Shown: positions 50,118 to 59,475 of the stretch, one piece after another
How the letters are laid out: the number at the start of each line of letters is the position of its first letter
Position numbering within the stretch: position 1 is the stretch's first letter
DNA from: an uncultured Eubacteriales bacterium
GTDB lineage: Bacteria > Bacillota > Clostridia > Oscillospirales > CAG-272
DNA: 64,000 nucleotides
Assembly: GCA_934486825.1 (NCBI GenBank)
Contig: CAKSQF010000013.1
Location: 1-64,000, forward strand
Direction: 5' to 3'
Position numbers and translations under genes: made by a program
Notes under the pieces: generated by a model
Seen by the model: only the letters and a program-made list of their open reading frames with translations
What the model was told of the DNA's origin: nothing
Databases searched by the model: none

Positions 50118-51812
50118 ATGCTGAACTCGCTTCATATCGAAAATATTGCCGTTATAAAATCAGCAGATATCGATTTCGGCGGTCGGTTTACGGTTATGAC
50201 AGGTGAAACCGGCGCGGGAAAATCAATAATAATTGATTCTGTCGGACTGGTTCTCGGTGATAAATTTTCAAAAGAGCTTATCAGGACAGGTCAGACACAT
50301 GCAATGGTAAGTGCTCTTTTTTCTTCGTTGCCTCAGAAAGCGGTGGAGCAGTTGAATTTAATCGGACTTCCTCCCGATGAAGAAGGATGTGTGTTTATAC
50401 AGCGTTCGGTTTCACTTGACGGTCGTTCGGTAACAAAATATAATGGCAGGGCAATTTCTCTTTCGCTCCAGAAAGAGGCGGGGAGACTGCTTATCTCGGT
50501 TCACGGTCAGCATGAAAGCCATACATTGCTTGACAGCAATGAACATATAGTATATCTTGACGGTTTTGCGGCTGTTGCGCCGCTTCTCGATGAATACAGA
50601 ATATACTATAAAGCCATGACCGATGCAGAGCAGTCAATACGCGAGCTGAAAAAAAACGAGCGCGAAAAGCAACAACGTATCGATATGCTCCGCTTTCAGA
50701 TCGACGATATTGAGTCTGCCAAGCTGAAGTCGGGGGAAGAAGAAAAGCTGCGTTCGGAGAGAGAACTGCTTGTCAATGCAAAGCAGATCACAAAACAGGT
50801 TACGACCTTGTATCGGGCACTCTACAAGAACGAAAAGGGAATGTCCGCTTACAGAATGATAGAAATCGCAAAAAAATCGCTTGATGAGATCAGCGGAATA
50901 CTCCCCGATGCACAGGATTATTCCGACAGACTTTTTGATATGCAGTACGAGCTTGCATCGATCGCCGAAGCGGCATATGCCGCGATCCCGCATGGCTATG
51001 ATGACCCTGAAAAGGCAATAGCACAGATAAATGATCGGCTTGACTGTATACATCGGCTTGAACGCAAGTACGGCAGCGACGTCGGGGAAATACTTGATTA
51101 TCTCGCAAAAGCAAAAAAAGAACTTGACGAAATAATGCTTTCGGATGAGAGGATCAGGGAGTATACCGAGGTATATGAAGAAAACAGAAAGTCGGCACTG
51201 AGTGTTGCCGAGAAAATATCAAAGGAAAGAAAATCCGCATCATCCCTGCTGTCGGAACGTGTATGCGAGGTCCTTGCCTATTTGGATATGAATAAGGTGG
51301 ATTTTTGCGTAAGAGTAAAAGCACGGGTTGATGATAAGGACATATTGTGCAGAAACGGTATGGATGATGTGGAGTTTCTTATATCAACAAACCCGGGTGA
51401 ACCGCTTAAACCGCTTGCAAAGATCGCGTCCGGCGGAGAATTGTCACGGATAATGCTTGCGGTCAAGTGCGTGCTGACTGATGCCGAGGCAATTCCGACC
51501 ATTATATTTGATGAAATAGATACGGGGGTTTCGGGTAAGACATCGCAGAAAATAGGAATCAAGCTTCACGACCTTTCTGCATATATGCAGGTGATATGCA
51601 TAACACATTCCGCACAGGTGTCCGCCAACGCCGACGATCATCTGAAGATTGTCAAGAATGAGGTTGACGGAATGTCGGAGACAACCGTGCGATACCTTGA
51701 TGCAAACGAACGTGCGGAAGAACTTGCCCGTATAATGGGCGGCGTGACACCGTCGAAGAAAATATATGAAAGTGCTGTTGAGATGCTCCGCAACGCCGGA
51801 GTACAGATTTGA
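50118..51812 (+). CDS. recN: DNA repair protein RecN
   Basis: SMC-like ATPase acting early in double-strand break repair. 564 residues. The N-terminal Walker A is GETGAGKSIIIDSV (about 33-46), the middle is a long coiled coil (ESAKLKSGEEEKLRSERELL), and the C-terminal half has the ABC signature IASGGELSRIMLA with Walker B TIIFDEIDTGVSG. GAGAGGT lies before the ATG. Confidence 0.97.
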   Translation: MLNSLHIENIAVIKSADIDFGGRFTVMTGETGAGKSIIIDSVGLVLGDKFSKELIRTGQTHAMVSALFSSLPQKAVEQLNLIGLPPDEEGCVFIQRSVSLDGRSVTKYNGRAISLSLQKEAGRLLISVHGQHESHTLLDSNEHIVYLDGFAAVAPLLDEYRIYYKAMTDAEQSIRELKKNEREKQQRIDMLRFQIDDIESAKLKSGEEEKLRSERELLVNAKQITKQVTTLYRALYKNEKGMSAYRMIEIAKKSLDEISGILPDAQDYSDRLFDMQYELASIAEAAYAAIPHGYDDPEKAIAQINDRLDCIHRLERKYGSDVGEILDYLAKAKKELDEIMLSDERIREYTEVYEENRKSALSVAEKISKERKSASSLLSERVCEVLAYLDMNKVDFCVRVKARVDDKDILCRNGMDDVEFLISTNPGEPLKPLAKIASGGELSRIMLAVKCVLTDAEAIPTIIFDEIDTGVSGKTSQKIGIKLHDLSAYMQVICITHSAQVSANADDHLKIVKNEVDGMSETTVRYLDANERAEELARIMGGVTPSKKIYESAVEMLRNAGVQI

Positions 51813-51839
51813 AAAACATACTGAAAGGAAATTACAGAA

Positions 51840-53066
51840 ATGAAACTTTATGACGAGCTTGTTGCCAGAGGACTTATCGCTCAGGTAACAAATGAAGAAG
51901 AAATCAAAAATATGATAAATGAAGGAAAAGCAACCTTCTATATCGGATTTGACTGCACTGCCGACAGCCTGACAGCGGGACATTTTATGGCACTTACGCT
52001 TATGAAGCGTCTGCAGATGGCAGGAAATAAGCCGATCGCTCTGATAGGCGGCGGTACGACTCTGATAGGCGACCCGTCCGGACGTACCGATATGCGTAAA
52101 ATGCTCACAAAAGAGGATATAGCATATAACGCAGAGTGTTTTAAGAGACAGATGGAACGCTTTATAGATTTTTCAGACGGAAAAGCCATGATGGTTAATA
52201 ATGCCGACTGGCTCCTTGATCTTAATTATGTTGATCTGCTCCGCGAAGTCGGCACCTGTTTTTCTGTGAACAATATGCTTCGCGCCGAGTGCTATAAGCA
52301 GAGAATGGAAAAGGGACTTTCTTTCCTTGAATTCAACTACATGATAATGCAGTCATACGACTTTTATCATATGTTTAAGGAATATGGCTGCAACATGCAG
52401 TTCGGCGGTGACGACCAGTGGTCCAATATGCTCGGCGGAACCGAGCTTATACGAAAGAAGCTCGGAAAAGATGCGCACGCAATGACCATAACTCTGCTTA
52501 CCGATTCTCAGGGAAAGAAGATGGGAAAGACCGCAGGAAACGCCGTTTGGCTTGATCCGAAAAAAACGTCGCCCTACGAGTTTTACCAGTATTGGCGCAA
52601 TGTTGCCGATCCCGATGTTATGAAGTGTATACGCATGCTTACATTCCTTCCGATCGAAGAGATAGAGGCAATGGCATCATGGCAGGGAGAACAGCTCAAT
52701 AAGGCAAAGGAAATTCTTGCATATGAGCTGACAAAGCTTGTTCACGGAAGCGAGGAAGCGGATAAGGCACAGGATACCGCAAGGTCTGTGTTTGCCGGCA
52801 GCGGTTCATCCGAAAATATGCCCTCAACAGTGCTTGCCGATGCCGATTTTACCGACGAAAAGATCGGTCTTCTCGATATCATGGTCAAAGGCGGACTCTG
52901 CGCTTCAAAGGGAGAGGCAAGACGTCTTGTACAGCAGGGCGGAGTGACACTCTGCGATGAAAAAGTAAGTGACGTGAACCTTTTGCTTGATAAAAAGTTC
53001 TTTGAGAACAAGGATGTGGTAATAAAGAAGGGTAAAAAGGTATATCACAGATTTTTAATCGGTTGA
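51840..53066 (+). CDS. tyrS: Tyrosyl-tRNA synthetase
   Basis: Charges tRNA-Tyr. The 408 residues show the class I signature region FDCTADSLTAGHFMAL (HIGH-like), the tyrosine pocket YMIMQSYDFYHMF and GGDDQWSNM, the KMSKS-like GKKMGKTAGNAVW, and a C-terminal S4 RNA-binding domain (GLCASKGEARRLVQQGGVTL). GAAAGGA lies before the ATG. The leader is only 27 bp, so no T-box precedes it. Confidence 0.97.
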   Translation: MKLYDELVARGLIAQVTNEEEIKNMINEGKATFYIGFDCTADSLTAGHFMALTLMKRLQMAGNKPIALIGGGTTLIGDPSGRTDMRKMLTKEDIAYNAECFKRQMERFIDFSDGKAMMVNNADWLLDLNYVDLLREVGTCFSVNNMLRAECYKQRMEKGLSFLEFNYMIMQSYDFYHMFKEYGCNMQFGGDDQWSNMLGGTELIRKKLGKDAHAMTITLLTDSQGKKMGKTAGNAVWLDPKKTSPYEFYQYWRNVADPDVMKCIRMLTFLPIEEIEAMASWQGEQLNKAKEILAYELTKLVHGSEEADKAQDTARSVFAGSGSSENMPSTVLADADFTDEKIGLLDIMVKGGLCASKGEARRLVQQGGVTLCDEKVSDVNLLLDKKFFENKDVVIKKGKKVYHRFLIG

Positions 53067-53082
53067 CAGAGGGGGTATTCAG

Positions 53083-54006
53083 TTGATCCTTCCCGATCAA
53101 TTTAAAAAGCTTGTTGAGGATATGAGCGGCAGCGGGGCTGTCAGATACAGGTACAACAGTCCGCTCTCGCAGATATCCACATTCAGAATCGGCGGAGATG
53201 CCGACGTGATTGTTTATCCGAAGACATTATCTGCCGCAAAGCACCTGATTGCGGGCGCAAAAGAGTGCGGAGTACGTTACGATGTTTTCGGTAACTGTTC
53301 AAATGTCCTTTTTGACGACAAGGGGTACCGCGGAGCGGTTATTCTGACAGGAGATATGTCTTCGGTGACTGTGAGCGGTAATATACTGACGGCTGAGTGT
53401 GGCGCATCTCTTGTTTCGGTGACACTTGCCGCCGAAAAAGCGGGACTGTCCGGGCTTGAATTTGCATACGGTATTCCCGGTTCGGTCGGAGGAGCCGTGT
53501 ATATGAACGCCGGCGCTTACGGCGGTGAAATGTCGGATGTTGTTTTGTCGACCGAGTTTGTCACCCGCGATATGGCTGTCGGCTGTCTTTCGGGAGCCGA
53601 TCATCGGTTCGGCTACCGAAAGAGCGCATATTCGGAGGGTGCCGGATTTCTTCTTTCGGCAACCTTCGGACTGATTCCCGCCGAAAAAGCGGTCATACGC
53701 TCAAAAATGGATGAATTTATGCAGAAGCGACGTGAAAAACAGCCGCTTGAATACCCGAGTGCAGGCTCTGCATTCAAAAGATATCCGGGTTTTTACACAG
53801 CAAAACTGATTGATGACGCCGGACTTAAGGGTTTTTCGGTAGGCGGTGCACAGGTTTCGTCAAAGCATGCCGGCTTTATAATCAATAAGGGCGGCGCGAC
53901 CTCTGCCGACGTTCATGAGCTTGTCAGGATAATAAAAGAAAAGATATACGAAAAAAACGGTATAAACATTGAGTGTGAAATTATATCCGTACCTGAAAAA
54001 GCGTAG
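53083..54006 (+). CDS. murB: UDP-N-acetylenolpyruvoylglucosamine reductase
   Basis: Flavoenzyme that reduces UDP-GlcNAc-enolpyruvate to UDP-MurNAc in peptidoglycan synthesis. The 307 residues show the FAD-binding region GNCSNVLFDDKG and AYGIPGSVGGAVYMNAGAYG, then YPSAGSAFKRYPGF with the Ser that donates a proton. The start is TTG at 53083, about 7 nt after AGAGGGGG. Next comes rapZ, as in many Bacillota. Confidence 0.95.
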   Translation: MILPDQFKKLVEDMSGSGAVRYRYNSPLSQISTFRIGGDADVIVYPKTLSAAKHLIAGAKECGVRYDVFGNCSNVLFDDKGYRGAVILTGDMSSVTVSGNILTAECGASLVSVTLAAEKAGLSGLEFAYGIPGSVGGAVYMNAGAYGGEMSDVVLSTEFVTRDMAVGCLSGADHRFGYRKSAYSEGAGFLLSATFGLIPAEKAVIRSKMDEFMQKRREKQPLEYPSAGSAFKRYPGFYTAKLIDDAGLKGFSVGGAQVSSKHAGFIINKGGATSADVHELVRIIKEKIYEKNGINIECEIISVPEKA

Positions 54007-54050
54007 TTTGTGAAAAATGCGGAAATAAAAAGCGGAAGTAAAGGATTGAC

Positions 54051-54914
54051 ATGGATGTTGTAATAATAACCGGTATGTCGGGTGCCGGAAAAAAGACAAC
54101 CGCACATTTGCTTGAGGATATGGGGTATTACTGTATTGATAATATGCCGATATCGCTTATATCGAGTTTCTTTGAGATTTACGAAAAGAATCCGGAGAAG
54201 AATACGCTTGTATCGTTTACGCTTGATATACGGGCGGGGGATGATATAAGAAAGCTTATTGATGTTGTTGAGAATATAAAAAAAGGCGGGATACATTCCT
54301 GCCGGATACTCTTTCTTGATGCCTCGGACGATGTACTTATAAAGCGGTATAAAGAAACGCGTCATGTCCACCCCCTGGTGCGATCGACCGGTGCGTCGCT
54401 TGAAAATGCCCTTGAGACAGAGCGAAGAATCGTGTCGGAAATAGAAAAATATGCGGATTTTGTTGTAGATACGTCAAATCTGCGCCCCACGGAACTGAAA
54501 GAGCAGCTTGCCGATATACTTCGTATTCCGGATAATGACGATCTCGTTGTTTCGTGTATCTCATTTGGCTATAAATACGGGATACCGCATGATCTTGATC
54601 TTATGTTTGATGTCAGATGCTTCCCGAATCCGTATTATGTTCCCGAACTGAAAAATCATACCGGACTTGAAAAATGCGTCAACGAATATGTTTTTTCATT
54701 CGACACAACAAGATCTTTTCTTGATAAGCTCTATGATATGGTGGATTTTTTGCTTCCGTTGTACATAAAAGAAGGAAAGGGACACCTGTCGATCGGAATC
54801 GGCTGCACCGGCGGCAAACACAGGTCGGTTGCAATTGTACAGGCTTTGTATGAGCATCTGACCGCAAAATCCGGGATATATCCGGTGACTGTCCACAGAG
54901 ATCTGAAAAAATAA
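54051..54914 (+). CDS. rapZ: Nucleotide-binding protein RapZ
   Basis: P-loop protein of the YvcJ/RapZ family. 287 residues. Walker A is VVIITGMSGAGKKTTA near the start, then DMGYYCIDNMP, and the C-terminal domain carries SFGYKYGIPHDLDLMFDVRC and IGIGCTGGKHRSVAI. In E. coli it controls GlmS levels through sRNA; in Gram-positives it has been linked to competence and cell wall metabolism. AAAGGA precedes the ATG. yvcK, usually between rapZ and whiA, is absent. Confidence 0.95.
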   Translation: MDVVIITGMSGAGKKTTAHLLEDMGYYCIDNMPISLISSFFEIYEKNPEKNTLVSFTLDIRAGDDIRKLIDVVENIKKGGIHSCRILFLDASDDVLIKRYKETRHVHPLVRSTGASLENALETERRIVSEIEKYADFVVDTSNLRPTELKEQLADILRIPDNDDLVVSCISFGYKYGIPHDLDLMFDVRCFPNPYYVPELKNHTGLEKCVNEYVFSFDTTRSFLDKLYDMVDFLLPLYIKEGKGHLSIGIGCTGGKHRSVAIVQALYEHLTAKSGIYPVTVHRDLKK

Positions 54915-54934
54915 CCCGAAAAACGGAGGTGCCG

Positions 54935-55858
54935 ATGTCATTCGCATCCGAAACCAAAACAGCTCTTGCCGTCTTGCCGATAAAATCGGTATGCTGTAAA
55001 AAGGCGGAGCTGTACGGACTTTTTTTTACACAGTCCGATTTTGAAAACCGGGTGATCCGATTTTCGACAGATAACGAAAAAATAGCGTCCCTGTGTTCCT
55101 ATCTGACTAAATCCGTGTTCGGATTTGAGTCGGTTTTTGAAGATTCGGAAAAACTGACAAGGGCAGGGGGACCTGCCGTAGGATATAAGTTTCTCATGCC
55201 GCGCGACAGCGATGTTATAAAAATGACCGATTGCTTTTCGGAATATGATGCATCGTTTGACCGACTTCCGAAATGCGACGGTTGCCTGAAATCATTTTTC
55301 AGAGGTCTGTTCCTTGCAGTCGGTACAATTTCAGACCCGAACAGCGGTTATCATCTTGAATTTGCCGTGTCGGATGAAAAAAAAGCTTCGGTTGTCTGTG
55401 AATATCTCGAAACCATCGGTGTACCGGGGCGGTTGACATCAAGACGCGGGGTGTGCGCGATATACGTAAAGGAGAGCGAAGCGATTGAGGATTTCTTTAC
55501 CTATATCGGCGCACCTCAGACATCGCTTACCATAATGGAAGTCAAGATAATGCGCGAGATACGCAACAATGAAAACCGACGCAACAATTGCGATACCGCC
55601 AATATTTATAAATCAACCGGAGCAGCGATTGAGCAGATAAAGGCAATCAATCGGTTGATTGAACATAATCTTTTCGGAAAATTGCCTGCAGAGCTTGCGG
55701 AAACGGCAAAGCTGAGACTTGATAATCCGGAGCTGTCGATGAGTGAACTTGCCGCGTTGCATGATCCGCCTATAACAAAATCCGGTGTCAGTCACCGACT
55801 GTCAAAAATAATCTCTTTTTGCGAAAAGACAGTAAACAGCAGCGATTTGAAGGAATAA
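54935..55858 (+). CDS. whiA: Sporulation/cell-division regulator WhiA
   Basis: DNA-binding protein with a LAGLIDADG-like N-terminal domain (SFASETKTALAVL, KAELYGLFFT, FFRGLFLAVGTISDP) and a C-terminal HTH (LDNPELSMSELAALHDP, ITKSGVSHRLSKI). 307 residues, the normal length. The ATG at 54935 lies 5 nt after GGAGG; a GTG 6 bp earlier overlaps that box. Widespread in Bacillota and Actinomycetota, where it affects division, so its presence does not prove sporulation. Confidence 0.95.
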   Translation: MSFASETKTALAVLPIKSVCCKKAELYGLFFTQSDFENRVIRFSTDNEKIASLCSYLTKSVFGFESVFEDSEKLTRAGGPAVGYKFLMPRDSDVIKMTDCFSEYDASFDRLPKCDGCLKSFFRGLFLAVGTISDPNSGYHLEFAVSDEKKASVVCEYLETIGVPGRLTSRRGVCAIYVKESEAIEDFFTYIGAPQTSLTIMEVKIMREIRNNENRRNNCDTANIYKSTGAAIEQIKAINRLIEHNLFGKLPAELAETAKLRLDNPELSMSELAALHDPPITKSGVSHRLSKIISFCEKTVNSSDLKE

Positions 55859-55867
55859 TTATTTTTT

Positions 55868-58800
55868 ATGTGTGATTTCGTACATTTGCATCTTCACAGC
55901 GAGTACAGTCTTCTCGACGGTGCCTGCAGAATAAAGGATATCCCCAAGGCGGCAAAAGCCTTGGGGCAATCGGCGGTTGCGATAACCGATCACGGGGTAA
56001 TGTACGGCGCCGTTGATTTTTATAATGCATGCATTGAAGAGGGGATAAAGCCGATAATCGGATGTGAAGTTTATCTTGCGGAAGGCAGTGCGTCCGATCA
56101 TGTGAGGACCGCTCCTTACTTTAATACACATCTTATATTGCTTTGTGAAAACCGGGTGGGATATGAAAATCTTTCGTATATCGTGTCCGAATCGTTTACA
56201 GAAGGTTTTTATGTAAAACCGAGGATTGACTTGAAGCTGCTTTCCGAACATTCGGAGGGACTTATCTGTTTGTCGGCGTGCCTTTCGGGACGCATTGCAC
56301 GTTCAATAGTGATTGACGATGTCCGTGAGGCAGAGAATTTCGCGGTAACTCTCCGCGATATTTTCGGCAAGGACAGGTTCTATCTTGAATTGCAGGATCA
56401 CGGTATCCCCGAACAGCAAAAGGTGAACCTTGCACTTGCGGAGATTTCCGAAAAATTCGATATCCCGCTTGTCGCAACCAATGACGTGCATTACCTTGCA
56501 AAATCGGATGCCGATATACAGGAGGTGCTTCTCTGTATACAGACCGGTAAAACGGTTGCCGAAGGTAAGCCGTTCGGATTCGATACCGACGAATTTTATC
56601 TCAAATCATCCGAAGAGATGCAGAGACTGTTCGGAATGTATAAGGATGCGATCGCCAATACGGTGAAAATTGCCGGGATGTGTAATTTCGGATTTTCATT
56701 CGGGAAGACTGTCCTTCCCGATTATCCGATAGAAAGCGGGATGACTCCGAAGGCATTTCTTCAAAAGCTCGCCAAGGACGGACTTGACAGCAAAATCGCT
56801 GAAGGCAGAATAACATTTGACGATAATCATACCTATGATGATTATAAATCACGCATGATATATGAACTGCTTATTATAGGAAAGATGGGCTATGAGCAGT
56901 ATTACCTTATAGTATGGGATTTTATAAAATATGCAAAGGAACACGGAATCCCGGTCGGTCCCGGTCGTGGTTCGGGAGCCGGTTCGCTTGTAGCATATCT
57001 CATAGGTATAACCGAAATCGATTCAATAAAATACGACCTTCTTTTTGAACGTTTTCTCAATCCCGAGCGGATATCAATGCCTGATTTTGATACAGATTTC
57101 TGCTATAACAGACGCGATGAGGTTATTTCGTATGTCAGAGAAAAATACGGTCATGACCACGTCGCACAGATAGTGACTTTCGGAACGATGGCTGCACGTG
57201 CGGTTGTCAGAGATGTCGGCAGAGCACTCGGTATGCCCTATAATACTGTTGATGAAATTGCAAAAATGATACCTCAGACAGGAGGGGTCACTCTCGACAG
57301 CACGCTTGAATCCGTCGAATCGTTCAAAAACGTATATGATAACGACAGTGCGGCAAGAAAACTTGTAGATATATCGAAAAAGCTTGAAGGAATGCCGCGT
57401 CATGCTTCCACACACGCCGCAGGCGTGGTCATAACGAAAGAACCGGTTTATAAGTATCTGCCGCTGTCTGTCAACGGCTCGACGACCGTAACGCAGTATG
57501 ATATGGATACCGTTGCAAAAATCGGACTTCTTAAATTTGATTTTCTGGCGCTTCGCTATCTGACCATTATTGCGGATGCGGAAGCGCAGATAAAAAAATC
57601 GGAGAGCGGTTTTTCGGTTGAGAATCTGCCCACCGATGATATGCCGACGTTTGCACTCATAGCATCCGGAAAAACCGACGGAGTGTTTCAGCTTGAGTCG
57701 GCGGGAATGAAACGTATGCTTTCGAATATGAAGCCTGTTTGCCTTGAGGATATCATGGTGGCTATTGCTTTGTACCGCCCGGGTCCGATGGATTCGATAC
57801 CGAGATTTATGGCAAACCGTGCTGACCGTTCGCTGATCTCGTACAAAATACCGGTGCTTGCCGAAATACTTGACAGTACATGCGGCTGTATAATATATCA
57901 GGAACAGGTAATGCAGATTTGCCGCAAGGTAGCCGGTTTTTCTTACGGACGGGCAGATGTTGTCAGAAAGGCGATGTCAAAGAAGAAAGGCGAGTTGCTC
58001 GAAGCGGAAAGAGTCGCTTTCGTTGAAGGGGCGAAAAAGAATTTCATTGACGAAAAAGATGCAAATGATCTTTTCGATGAAATGGCGGGTTTTGCAAAAT
58101 ATGCATTCAATAAGAGCCATGCCGCCGCTTATTCCGTTGTAACATACCGTACTGCCTATCTTAAGGCTCATTACCCCGCACAGTTTATGGCGGCGCTTAT
58201 GAGCTCGGTTTCGGGCGATTCGGTCAAAACGGCGGAGTACGTTTCGGAGTGTCAGTCGATGGGAATAAAGATTCTGCCGCCGGATATAAACGAAAGCTTC
58301 GGCAGATTTACCGCGTCAGGCGGCAGTGTCAGATACGGATTGTCCGGGATTAAATCGGTAGGGGACGGCTTTGTGGAAAAAATAATTGCCGAGCGCGGCA
58401 AAAGACCGTTTGCATCCTATGCCGATTTCTGCAGACGTATGGTCGAGAAGGAACTCTCAAAAATGCAGGCATACGCGCTTGTCAGTGTGGGTGCCTTTGA
58501 CTCACTCGGCGTAAGCAGGGGAAAGCTTATCGTTGCGTCGGATGCGGTTGTAACCGGAGCACTTGCCGATTATAAGAGGGCAAATGACGGTCAGCTTGAT
58601 ATTTTTTCGGATTCTTCTGCAACAGAGAAGGAGTTTGGCTACGACTATCCGGATGTTCCCGATCTTTCCGCATCACAAAAGCTGCTGCTGGAGAAAGCAA
58701 ATATAGGTGTTTATCTTTCAGGCAGCCTGCTTGACGATTACAGAAACTGTCTCAGCAGACTCAGCGTTACTCCGGTATCGCTTATACGGGGCTCGTTTGA

Positions 58801-59350
58801 CAGAGATTCGGACGATTTCGGTACTATTGCCGAAAAGCAAAGCGTTACCGTTGCCGGTGTCGTTACGGGAATAGTGAAAAAGACTTCAAAGAACGGGGAT
58901 CCTGTTGTTTTTGTGACAATAGAGGATCGGATGGGTGAGATAGAGGCGATTCTTTTCTCAAAGGTTTATGCCGCTGTTTCCGAAAAACTTGTCCGTGAAT
59001 CTGCGGTGACGATAACCGGAGAGGTGTCGGTAAAGGATGATAATGAGCCGAAGCTGCTGGCTTCAAAGGTAGGCTTTCTTGTAGCCGACAGCGACATGAA
59101 GCAGAACGCACATGTCGGTGCGGGACACGGAAGACTGTATATCCGCGTCGATAAATTCGGTTCGGATATGTATGAAAAGGCAGTGAATATGCTTGAAATA
59201 TTCTGCGACGGAAACACCGAGGTTGTGTTTTTCGACAGATCGGACCGCAAGTACGTAAAGTATGATGCAGGTAAAGCTTATATAGACGAATATGTTTTGT
59301 CGGAGCTTGCAGGTATCTGCGGCGGAGCCGAAAATGTCGTGGTAAAATAA
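55868..59350 (+). CDS. dnaE: DNA polymerase III alpha subunit, DnaE type
   Basis: Replicative polymerase of the DnaE family. 1,160 residues. The N-terminal PHP domain has FVHLHLHSEYSLLDG and AVAITDHGVMYG. The polymerase core includes PVGPGRGSGAGSLVAYLIGI and the catalytic Asp pair in MPDFDTDF (Asp406, Asp408). The fingers carry ALYRPGPMD. A helix-hairpin-helix and an OB-fold (TVAGVVTGIVKKTSKNGDPV) close the protein. The ribosome site is weak, as AAGGA lies about 13 nt upstream. Clostridia also use PolC; the division of labour cannot be judged here. Confidence 0.97.
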   Translation: MCDFVHLHLHSEYSLLDGACRIKDIPKAAKALGQSAVAITDHGVMYGAVDFYNACIEEGIKPIIGCEVYLAEGSASDHVRTAPYFNTHLILLCENRVGYENLSYIVSESFTEGFYVKPRIDLKLLSEHSEGLICLSACLSGRIARSIVIDDVREAENFAVTLRDIFGKDRFYLELQDHGIPEQQKVNLALAEISEKFDIPLVATNDVHYLAKSDADIQEVLLCIQTGKTVAEGKPFGFDTDEFYLKSSEEMQRLFGMYKDAIANTVKIAGMCNFGFSFGKTVLPDYPIESGMTPKAFLQKLAKDGLDSKIAEGRITFDDNHTYDDYKSRMIYELLIIGKMGYEQYYLIVWDFIKYAKEHGIPVGPGRGSGAGSLVAYLIGITEIDSIKYDLLFERFLNPERISMPDFDTDFCYNRRDEVISYVREKYGHDHVAQIVTFGTMAARAVVRDVGRALGMPYNTVDEIAKMIPQTGGVTLDSTLESVESFKNVYDNDSAARKLVDISKKLEGMPRHASTHAAGVVITKEPVYKYLPLSVNGSTTVTQYDMDTVAKIGLLKFDFLALRYLTIIADAEAQIKKSESGFSVENLPTDDMPTFALIASGKTDGVFQLESAGMKRMLSNMKPVCLEDIMVAIALYRPGPMDSIPRFMANRADRSLISYKIPVLAEILDSTCGCIIYQEQVMQICRKVAGFSYGRADVVRKAMSKKKGELLEAERVAFVEGAKKNFIDEKDANDLFDEMAGFAKYAFNKSHAAAYSVVTYRTAYLKAHYPAQFMAALMSSVSGDSVKTAEYVSECQSMGIKILPPDINESFGRFTASGGSVRYGLSGIKSVGDGFVEKIIAERGKRPFASYADFCRRMVEKELSKMQAYALVSVGAFDSLGVSRGKLIVASDAVVTGALADYKRANDGQLDIFSDSSATEKEFGYDYPDVPDLSASQKLLLEKANIGVYLSGSLLDDYRNCLSRLSVTPVSLIRGSFDRDSDDFGTIAEKQSVTVAGVVTGIVKKTSKNGDPVVFVTIEDRMGEIEAILFSKVYAAVSEKLVRESAVTITGEVSVKDDNEPKLLASKVGFLVADSDMKQNAHVGAGHGRLYIRVDKFGSDMYEKAVNMLEIFCDGNTEVVFFDRSDRKYVKYDAGKAYIDEYVLSELAGICGGAENVVVK

Positions 59351-59475
59351 AAAGCGGGATTTTTTGTTTGTTTTTTCAGAATACAAATATTTTATTCACA
59401 CAAACTTAAAATTGATCGGTTATAATCACATATGGGTATTCTGTAAATCTGTATTTTTGAAAACGGGGTAGGAAA

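Noticed and set aside
51813..51839. T-box leader for tyrS
   Set aside because: Only 27 bp separate recN and tyrS, far too short for a T-box.
59351..59475. Promoter for the penicillin-binding protein gene
   Set aside because: A TATAAT-like box is visible near 59420, but no acceptable -35 box lies at 16-18 bp, so I do not list it as a feature.
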